Positions 56,845 to 64,000 of a stretch of 64,000 bases of DNA are shown piece after piece (position 1 is the first letter of the stretch; every line of letters starts with the position of its first letter). The position numbers were made by a program, and so were the translations under genes. The notes beneath the pieces are model-generated. The model was not told where the DNA came from. It saw nothing but the letters and a program-made list of their open reading frames with translations, and did no database searches. Source of the stretch: Drosophila persimilis. Taxonomy: Eukaryota; Arthropoda; Insecta; Diptera; Drosophilidae. The stretch is from contig NW_020825408.1 of NCBI RefSeq assembly GCF_003286085.1, positions 186,001 to 250,000 of the forward strand. The letters run 5' to 3'.

Positions 56845-57160
56845 AGGCTGGGCATTCACTGTCTGCTTCGAATGCTGGACACTGACTCTCTCTGATACCG
56901 GGCGCTGACTGCTTGAACGCTGGATACGGACTGCTTTTCGCTGATACCGGGCACTAACTGCTTGAACGCTGGATACTGACTGCGTTTCGCTGACACCGGG
57001 CACTGACTCTTGAACGCTGGATACTGACTGCTCTTCGCTGACGCCGGGCACTGACTCTTGAACGCTGGATACTGACTGCTCTTCGCTGACGCCGGGCACT
57101 GACTCTTGAACGCTGGATACTGACTGCTCTTCGCTGACGCCGGGCACTGACTGTCATTCT
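56845..57160 (-). repeat. 48-51 bp tandem repeats in the Gypsy-B leader
   Basis: About six units of CGCTGGATACTGACTGC...GCCGGGCACTGACT lie in the leader. The last three are 48 bp and almost identical. As 48 is a multiple of three and no frame has a stop, all three minus-strand frames stay open and produce 16-residue repeat peptides. Coding use is doubtful because the array lies between the primer site and gag. Confidence 0.8.
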
Positions 57161-57379
57161 CTGGCTCTGGGTCCGACATATATAGCCGGGACGGTCGGTC
57201 TACGGGAGGTTTCCGATGCTCGTTCGGCGTCTACAGCTCACGACTCGCTGCTCGCCGCGTGCGTGTCGCTCTCTTTCTTGCGATCTCTGCCCAGCTTCGG
57301 CTCGGTTCTCTTTCTCTGCCGTCTCGCCACGGCGTTCTCCTCCTCGTGTGGGCGCGGCGGCCACGTGCTGACGCTATTG

Positions 57380-57415
57380 CGTTAGGTTAGGGAGGTTAGG
57401 GAGGTTAGGGAAGCC
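57380..57415 (+). repeat. Short GGTTAGGGA repeat
   Basis: Three to four tandem GGTTAGGGA-type units lie in the Gypsy-B leader. They resemble TTAGGG only superficially, and Drosophila telomeres do not use such repeats. Confidence 0.6.
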
Positions 57416-57597
57416 AGTCTCGGCTGTACGTGAATAATGGGCGACCTCACGTGCGGTTTTCCAGAGATATACAGCTATTCTTGGCCTAATGATTCCGACT
57501 GGCCATGCTTGCGCGTGGTACAGTCCCGATTCCTTCTGCTACTCGTTTTCTGATCAACTGTTCTACTTAGCGCCCCAAAACATAACGGAATCCCGGA

Positions 57598-57615
57598 GTC
57601 CCTGCTCGGGCGCCA
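57598..57615 (-). other. Primer-binding site of Gypsy-B (tRNA-Lys type)
   Basis: On the minus strand TGGCGCCCGAGCAGGGAC lies two bases from the LTR end. It differs at one base from the classic lysine-tRNA primer site as I recall it, so reverse transcription was probably primed by tRNA-Lys. Confidence 0.8.
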
Positions 57616-57617
57616 TC

Positions 57618-59242
57618 TGTAAGGAAGCGATCCTGGGCTGGGGTACATATCTCAGTCTACTCCAGGGTCGAAATTACAGCAATATTTATAATTTGCCGGG
57701 ACTCCGAGTTCGGGGCCGTCGACGGGACAGGGAGACAATCCCCAGACAGGAGCGACCGAGAGGAAAGGGAACAGTACGGGGCGTGGCAGTGGCAATCGCC
57801 GGACAGCGCTTACGTGGCCCTGTCGGACTAAGAATTACTACGAGGGTCGGAGATATCGACAGGCATCGCCGAGAGGGCTTAGGCAATCGCCGGACCGCGC
57901 TCTCGGGATCCCGTCGAACTAAGAACTACTACGAAGGTCGGTGCTATGCGGGGAAACCAACATGTATCACCGAGAGTGTCTAGGCCATCGCCGGATAACA
58001 CTAACGGGACCTTGTCGGACTAAAAATCGCTACGAAGGTCTTTGCTATGCGGGGATACCGACAAATACCACCGCGAGTACCTAGGCTATCGCCGGACAGC
58101 ACTCACGGGGGCCTCGTCGGACTAAGAATTACTACGAGGGTCGGAGATATCGGCAAGCATCGCCGGGAGGGCTTAGGCAATCGCCGGATAGCGCCCCCGG
58201 GATCCTGTCGAACTAAGAACTACTACGAAGGTCTTTGCTATGCGGGGATACCGACAAATACCACCGCGAGTACCTAGGCTATCGCCGGACAGCACTCACG
58301 GGGGCCCCGTCGGACTAAGAATTACTACGAGGGTCGGAGATATCGGCAAGCATCGCCGGGAGGACTTAGGCAATCGCCGGATAGCGCTCCCGGGATCCTG
58401 TCGAACTAAGAACTACTACGAAGGTCCTTGCTATGCGGGGATACCGACAAATACCACCGCGAGTACCTAGGCTATCGCCGGACAGCACTCGCGGGGGCTC
58501 CGTCGGACTAACAATTACTACGAGGGTCGGAGATATCGGCAAGCATCGCCGGGAGGGCTTAGGCAATCGCCGGATAGCGCTCCCGGGATCCTGTCGAACT
58601 AAGAACTACTACGGGGCCGGAGGTATCGACAAGCGTCGCCGAGGGCACCTAGGCAATCGCCGGATGGTACTCACGGGACACTGTCGAACTAAGAATTGCT
58701 ACGGGGTCGGAGATATCGACGAGCATCGCCGAGGGTGCCTAGGCATTCGCCGGATAGCACTTACGGGACGCTGTCGAACTAAGAATTACTACGGGGGGTC
58801 GGAGATATCGCCAAGCGTCGCCGAGAGTGCCTAGGCAGTCGCCGGATAGCACTTACGGGACGCTGTCGAACTAAGAATCACTACGAATACGGGGATACCG
58901 ACGCATATCGCCGAGAGTACCTAGGCAATCGCCGGATAGCACTCACGGGACACTATCAGATTAAACGTTACTGCGAAAGTCTTTATCATACAGGGCAGGC
59001 ATCGCCGAGAGGGCTTAGGCAATCGCCGGACAGCGCCTTCGGGACCCTGGGAACTACTGGGGTACTGCGGGGTCACAAACTACTGGAGGGAATCATGCGG
59101 GGGGAACGCCAACAGTTGTCACCGAGAACGCCTAGGCAATCGCCGGACAGCGGTCTCAGGATCCTGTTAGGCTACGAACTACTGGGGGAATCACGCGGGG
59201 GCCCCGACGGGCATCCGGAGCGAATACGGATCACCACGTGGG
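57618..59242 (-). mobile_element. Gypsy-B 5' LTR
   Basis: It ends in CTTCCTTACA next to the primer site and runs up to about 59,242 (CCACGTGGTG region), where similarity to the 3' LTRs stops. It is about 1.6 kb long, against about 1.35 kb for the comparable part of the 3' LTRs, because of about three extra repeat units (for example at 58,430-58,470 and 58,770-58,860). A TATAAATA motif lies near the inner end. No target duplication was found at the two outer ends. Confidence 0.75.
57795..59150 (+). repeat. ~15-copy 87-102 bp tandem repeat in the Gypsy-B 5' LTR
   Basis: ATCGCCGG or near variants recur at about 57,795, 57,885, 57,987, 58,088, 58,180, 58,281, 58,372, 58,473, 58,565, 58,652, 58,745, 58,837, 58,928, 59,019 and 59,137. 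Two unit lengths (about 91 and 101 bp) alternate in the middle. Confidence 0.85.
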
Positions 59243-60355
59243 TGTAGCCAAAGAGGGAGACTCGGGCAAGAGGCGTGGGGAAGGGCGGAGAAGATAAAGC
59301 CCCGGGCATTCAGGTTCCCTAGCATATAGATTGTTGGTGATCAGGCTATGTTTTCGTTATATTCGTTACATTTCACTTTATTCTTCTTTGGTTCCCTACC
59401 TATCGCACCGCTCAGCAGCCCGCATGCACGTATTGAGACTCGCTTACCCCTCTACTCCCACGCTTGTGCTTGTTGAAAGCCTCCTCTTTTCCCCGGGATT
59501 GCAGCGCCGGTGCAGGATCCCGCCTCCGTAAACGTAGTGTCGATGCCGGATCCTTCGCACACTGCTGATCGCGTTAATTTCGAAGTAGTCCGCCACGTGT
59601 GTTCCTTTTCTTTTCGCGCGCCACTCAGATCAGATTCTTCCGTCGACGCGTCCGATTCCTACGACTGCCTCTCATCTAACTGACTTCCTTTTCACGTTTT
59701 CCCAGCTTCAGAGCCGGCGTTCTGCTGGCTCTGCCGATCCAGCGTCGGCGTGGGCGGCTAGCGTCGTTATTTCCCCTCTCTTTTGGCGTCTGTAGCTGCG
59801 CCGGCGACTTTCGCCTCTCTTTTCCACTGCTGGGGCGTCGTTGCTGGATTTGATTGCTGTTCTCAGCGGCCCTCTTCGGCCGCTGCTGCGTCGATGCTGT
59901 TGGCTTATCTTGTCAGCGCCTTCCTCTCTGCCGTGGCTGCGTCGATGCCGGCGGCTCGCTGGATCCCGTTGTTTTCCTCGTCTCTCTTTGGCCGCTGCAG
60001 CGTCGTTGTTGTTGGGTTATCTTGTCGATGCTTCCCTCTCTGCCTGTTGCTGCGTCGATGCCGGCGGCTCGCTGGATCCCGTCGTTTTCCTCGTCTCTCT
60101 TTGGCCGCTGCTGCGTCGTTGTTGTTGTGTTATCTTGTCGATGCTTCCCTCTCTGCCTGTTGCTGCGTCGATGCCGGCGGCTCGCTGGATCCCGTTGTTT
60201 TCCTCGTCTCTCTTTGGCCGCTGCTGCGTCGTTGTTGTTGGGTCTTGGTTCTGGAAAGCCAGTGGCGTCCGCCGTGATCGCGACTCGCCCCCCTTTTAAG
60301 AAAATAGCAAGCTACGTGGGGCTTAGAGACCCCTCGGGCCGTATAATAAAAAATT
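59243..60355 (+). mobile_element. Unassigned LTR-like segment with internal repeats
   Basis: A purine-rich tract (59,255-59,300, GTGGGGAAGGGCGGAGAAGA) is followed by AAAGCCCCGGGCATTCAGGT, which could be a promoter region. Then come about four ~113 bp GC-rich repeats (59,850-60,250) and AATAAAAAATTAATAA at about 60,345. The order resembles LTR C (promoter, array, polyadenylation signal), but no element body, primer site or terminal TG...CA could be fixed. The overlapping plus-strand frames of 152-167 codons read the repeats in three phases and are probably not genes. Confidence 0.35.
59850..60250 (+). repeat. ~113 bp GC-rich tandem repeats
   Basis: GGATCCCGTTGTTTTCC or GGATCCCGTCGTTTTCC occurs at 59,961, 60,074 and 60,187, a regular 113 bp period, with a degenerate copy before the first. 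Units contain GCTGCTGCGTCGTTGTTGTT. Confidence 0.85.
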
Positions 60356-60415
60356 AATAACATAATTAATAATTAACCTGAAACTGAACAGTCAATGCTT
60401 AAACCTAGAAAATAA

Positions 60416-61521
60416 CGAGGGGGAACGTTGTGAGTTGCTGCGGACACCGCAACTCTACGGTTATACCCGATACTAAGTCAGTATGGCTCTCCTCCGGCAG
60501 ACGCCGCTAATATTAATCGACACGACAAAGAGTGCGTGCGAGAGAGACAGAAAATCAGTCTGAGCGTGACGTCGGGCGCTGCGTAGCCACTGCAAATTGA
60601 TTTGTTCCTTTTGGCTATAAAAATGATCTGATCTGATCCAGATTCAGCAACCTGATAGATATGGTCATTATTTATGATTCTGCGTTTTTAGTTTTCTCGA
60701 ATGTGCAATATTGTTGATGCAACAGATTTTCGTCCTTTGTGGGGGCGGAAGGGGGTGTGGCGAAATTTTGAGATATACGTTTTTAGTGAGATCTAACAGG
60801 AGTGCGGATACTAAATTTGGTTACTCTAGCTTTAATAGTCTCTGAGATTTGTGAATATCCCCAGATTTGCATCCTTTGCGGGGGCGGAAGGGGGTGTGGC
60901 GAAATTTTGAAACAAACTCGTCTCGGTCCGATATATTAGGAGTGTGGATACCAAATTTGGTTGCACTAGCTTTTATAGTCTCTGAGATCTAGGCGCTAAT
61001 GTTTTACTCTAAGCAAAGCCGCCTATGCTACGTGTGTGTTAGAGAGAGACAGGGCGAGAAAAAATGAAATTGTTTTCTTGATGCTGGCTATAATAATAAT
61101 ACGATCCAATTCAGATTCCGCAGTCTAAAAGATATGGTCATTCTCTACGATTCTGCGTTTTTGGTTTTCTCGTATCTTTAAAATTGTGGATGCCACAGAT
61201 TTTCGCCCTTTGTGGGGGCGGAAGTGGGCGGGGCAAAGTTTTGAAATATTTTTGGAGCAGTGACATATCACAGAAGTCTGGATCCAAAACATCGTTGCTC
61301 TAGCTCTTATAGTCTTTGAGCATTAGGCGCTGAAGGGGACGGACAGACGGACAGACGGACGGACGGACAGACAGACAGGGCTCAATCGACTCGGCTATTG
61401 ATGCTGATCAAGAATATATATACTTTATAGGGTCGGAAACGATTCCTTCTGGACGTTACACACATCCACTTTTACCACAAATCTAATATACCCCAATACT
61501 CATTTTGAGTATCGGGTATAA
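60416..61521. mobile_element. Complete INE-1/DINE-1-type Helitron
   Basis: At 1,106 bp it runs from CGAGGGGGAACG (stem-loop end) to GAGTATCGGGTATAA, in the same sense as the E5 copy. It carries the GGAC tetranucleotide block near 61,338-61,375. Stretches after each CTTTGTGGGGGCGGAAG motif form a loose internal repeat of about 130 bp, three times per element. It has no ORF. It interrupts the segment between Gypsy-B and the BEL leader. Confidence 0.9.
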
Positions 61522-62003
61522 AAAGTCAAAAATCGTAATTCCAATGAAATAATTTCGGGTCCCTCCAGTGGGAAAATGCCGGCAAGATGATGGGTGGAAA
61601 AAATGTGGGTGGAGCGTACGCTCCCTCACAGTGTGTACATACAGATACCTGGCCGAATCACTTTTATTGAATAATTTATTCACAGGCCTTTTTTATACGT
61701 AGTTATTTATATTTTTTGATGAAACAATTGGGCACTTTGATTTACCTGTGGCACTGGTTGAGGGTGGTTTGAACACCGATGCATTCCCTCCCACAAGTTC
61801 ATACCAACCAGGAATACCCACGAGCAGCTCTAAAGAGTAGCTAAGTTTGAAGTCCAGCGGGCCACCAATGACAACTGCAGGAACAGCAACAGCAACGAGC
61901 GAGGGATGATATCCAATGGGGATATCCAACGAAGCGCCAAGATTAATCCAATCCAACTTCTGTCCAATCCAGAAAATCAGTGTCCACCCGGGGGCGCCAA
62001 AAA
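61522..62003 (-). mobile_element. BEL/Pao 5' leader fragment with primer-binding site
   Basis: On the minus strand the BEL LTR is followed by TTTT and then TGGCGCCCCCGGGTGGACAC (61,980-61,999), a primer-site-like sequence starting TGG. The next 300 bp are the untranslated leader. A 113-codon frame across it (61,693-62,034) is probably accidental. The sequence to 61,522 is AT-rich with no clear sense. Confidence 0.6.
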
Positions 62004-62278
62004 TGGTTGTGCAAATTAGCCTGCCGTTAGGCACGATTTCTGAATGTTTTACTGATACACTGGAATCAGACAGACCGACAGATCCACTTGTGCCCTCAAT
62101 CGACTTTCAATTATAAGTGAGTTTATTCTAAAGCGGCGCCCTCTTCATGAGCGGCTGCTGCTTGCATAGGCTCCGTTCGCAACATGGTATAAGAGCGCAT
62201 GACATTACAATACATACATTTCTCTTAGGTATAATTATAGCTATATATATATATGCAGGCAACTGATTTGCCTTAACA
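62004..62278 (-). mobile_element. BEL/Pao 5' LTR
   Basis: A 275 bp partner of the 38,410-38,675 LTR, with the same TG and CA ends. The next base on the inner side is the leader, which makes it a 5' LTR and not a solo LTR. Its outer end abuts an exon-like frame of the broken gene at 62,279. Confidence 0.7.
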
Positions 62279-64000
62279 GTCATAGTTTCCTGCCTCTGAT
62301 TCATGGGACTCTGACTCATGGCCTTCCGACAACAGGATGGTGTCGGTGTTTGAAAAGTCTGGATCGAATGATTGCGCGTTGGTTCTTCAAACGGTTCAAT
62401 ATCCTTGAATTCCTCTGACTCCTTTGGGGTTAATTGTTGATCAGTTAGATCATTATGAAACATAGCAGACTATCTCATCCAGGACTCCGACTCACTCACT
62501 TACATGTTGAATCTGCTGGTGATCTGGCCTCTGGGCGTTATCTCTTTGGAATGACTGACTGCGCGACGTATGGCTCATAGGTGGACAAGTTGAGAATTGA
62601 ATTCTTGACCGTTTTGGGGGTTTTAATAGAAGTTTAGACAGAATACCTAATTAGTGCGGCTCATCCTACAAAAACCACACATACATATTGACTCTGCTGC
62701 GTTTCAGACCTCACGGGCGGTAGTGACTGCTGGTATCCCAAATCATACTGGGAGTAAAGAAAGAAAGCTCGGATTATCATATTCTAATTCGTTAGAAAAC
62801 CTCTTATTCAAATGTCGGATGTTCTGCTGAGAGCGGTTCCCATAGCTAGGCGGCTTCAAGGACTCCCAACCAGAGCTTGTGGAAGGAGTGATGTGAGGAA
62901 ATGTATTCCGACAAGCAGGGGGCGGTAGAGGGTTAAGGGCTAGAGGCCGTTATCCGGGATTATCCGGAGGCGGCGAATTCCCGGAGAACCAGGTGAGTAA
63001 CAAGCAGTGTGATCAAGCCCGAAGGGAAAACTTTATAAAGCGAAGACGTTGCGTGAGGATTGAGAGGCGAAATCGATCCCAAAGCCAAGAGCCAAAGGCT
63101 TCAATCCCTTGAACCAACGGTGCGACGGTTGGAGTGTATCCTATAGGAGGCGAACCGCGATCAGGCAGAAACATCAAGTTGAGTCTAGTGGGAGCTAACG
63201 CGTCAGGCGCCGACTGAGTGTCGTTGCGTGAGGATTGAGAGGCGGAATCGAGCCCAAAGCCAAGAACCAAAGGCTTGAATCCCTTGAACCAACGGTGCGA
63301 CGGTTGTAGTGTATCCTATAGGAGGCGAACCGCGATCAGGCAGAAACATAAAGTTGAGTCTAGTGGGAGCGAACGCGTCAGGCGCCGACTGAGTGTCGGA
63401 TTTGGGCTACCTGCCAAGAATCACTAGCCGCAGTCGTTAGAGCCGGAGGAGCCACGCTTGGGGACGCCTTGGCGGGTCACGAATAGGTCGCGCTCACCAC
63501 GAACGGAGAGGAGGAGAAACCAACTGCCGAACCCGTCCATTAATTGTTATACAGTAAACAAACCCAATCCGTGCGTTCTTATTTGTCGTCGGTACAACTT
63601 TATAAATTTGTTGCGACGAGCCCGCCGACCGTTGACACAGCCTAGCTGAATCAGACGGAACAAAGAGGTTCGTTACTGTGGCAAGACCTTCATTGTAGTC
63701 AATCTACAAGCGGCACAGCACTCCTGCAGAACTTACCTTTGGTGGCGTTAATCCTCGCAATGAATGCGACAGGCGGCTACAGCTGTCAGTGCAATGTGGC
63801 ATACAGGCTTCGTCGGAACTCTCTCTATCAATAGTCGTGCTCTTGATATCAGGCTCCTATCGAAAAACATTTTAAATTAATTAAATTAATGAAGAACTCT
63901 GCAGTTAACACTTCATACTTACAAATCAAACGGTGGTCTCATCGTTGTGAAAGAAGGCATAACTTGCCTCTGCATACTGGGCCGACTTTCTCTGCTGGCA
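62279..64000 (-). pseudogene. Fragments of an unrecognised multi-exon cellular gene
   Basis: On the minus strand several exon-like pieces have good splice signals. They are: 63,923-64,000 and beyond (donor GTAAGTATG), 63,737-63,856 (120 bp, acceptor TTTTTCGATAG, donor GTAAGTTC), about 62,803-62,888, 62,685-62,747 (63 bp, acceptor CTTTACTCCCAG, donor GTATGTGT), 62,504-62,578 (donor GTAAGTGAG) and 62,279-62,463. The encoded pieces are rich in S, Q, T, P, D and E and look like a disordered regulatory or scaffold protein; no domain is recognised. In the frame that continues into the 63,856 exon, the first exon has a TGA at 63,926-63,928. A solo LTR sits in one intron, and the last exon ends at the BEL LTR. 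The evidence favours a dead gene, but exon bounds are inferred. Confidence 0.45.
62892..63680 (+). mobile_element. Diverged solo LTR related to Gypsy-A
   Basis: It begins TGTGAGGAAATG and follows the Gypsy-A LTR order (GGCGGCGAATTCCCG, CCCTTGAACCAACGGTG, GAACGCGTCAGGCGCCGACTGAG, CTTATTTGTCGTCGG, ATCAGACGGAA) with many differences. A 175 bp block (63,051-63,225) is duplicated in tandem. The end is near GGTTCGTTACT; a GTGA/GTGG pair at the two ends is at best a degenerate target duplication. It lies in an intron of the broken gene. Confidence 0.7.

Noticed and set aside
57380..57415. Telomere-like TTAGGG repeat
   Set aside because: Only three to four imperfect units inside a retroelement leader, and fly telomeres use retrotransposons.
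61693..62034. 113-codon minus-strand ORF that first looked like a host exon with a GTAAATC donor
   Set aside because: Its first part is the BEL LTR and the rest starts with a primer-binding site, so it is element leader.

Overview
The window is repeat-dense Drosophila DNA, probably heterochromatin. The genus call rests on three copies of a complete ~1.1 kb Helitron. Its head, tetranucleotide GTCC/GTCT block and 'ataaagtatatatattc' segment match the INE-1/DINE-1 family as I remember it. The stem-loop end and GA-rich tracts recall the ISX/ISY relatives of the obscura group, so a species such as D. pseudoobscura or D. miranda, possibly a Y or neo-Y block, is an inference only. Almost all coding potential belongs to decayed LTR retrotransposons. 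I see no rRNA, tRNA, CRISPR array or bacterial-type gene.

Layout. (1) 1-2,530: 3' end of an LTR element ('C'), with a spliced-type ORF, a polypurine tract and a ~1.8 kb LTR holding 29 copies of a ~36 bp hairpin-forming repeat. (2) 2,533-7,440: one plus-strand unit made of a Helitron piece, a 200 bp AT-rich segment, an LTR piece and Ty3/gypsy gag-pol ('Gypsy-A'). (3) 7,436-7,985: palindromic repeats and a foreign gag fragment. (4) 7,986-36,613: five minus-strand copies of the same composite unit (E1-E5), head to tail, period about 5.9-6.0 kb. All four internal joints share one breakpoint between Helitron and integrase. E4 carries an extra Helitron inside its LTR, and E5 keeps the complete flanking Helitron. 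(5) 36,614-38,409: low-repeat DNA with a small coiled-coil ORF that resembles the C-terminal part of Nup62, and a possible divergent two-exon ORF. (6) 38,410-62,278: a minus-strand BEL/Pao element. Its 3' LTR, pol and gag lie at 38.4-44.0 kb, and its 5' LTR, primer site and leader lie at 61.5-62.3 kb. Between them is a nest with a second Ty3/gypsy element ('Gypsy-B', partly tandem-duplicated with a 5,543 bp period), an unassigned LTR-like segment and another Helitron. (7) 62,279-64,000: exon-like pieces of a minus-strand cellular gene, broken by an in-frame stop, a diverged solo LTR and the BEL element.

How it fits together. Every Gypsy-A unit carries the same stops and frameshifts, so the element was already dead when the array grew. 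Growth must therefore have been by DNA-level tandem duplication, inversion and exchange, not by retrotransposition. Conflicting groupings of shared variants along the units point to unequal exchange or gene conversion. Tandem repeats inside LTRs or leaders recur in several unrelated elements here. No element in the window has an intact gag-pol.
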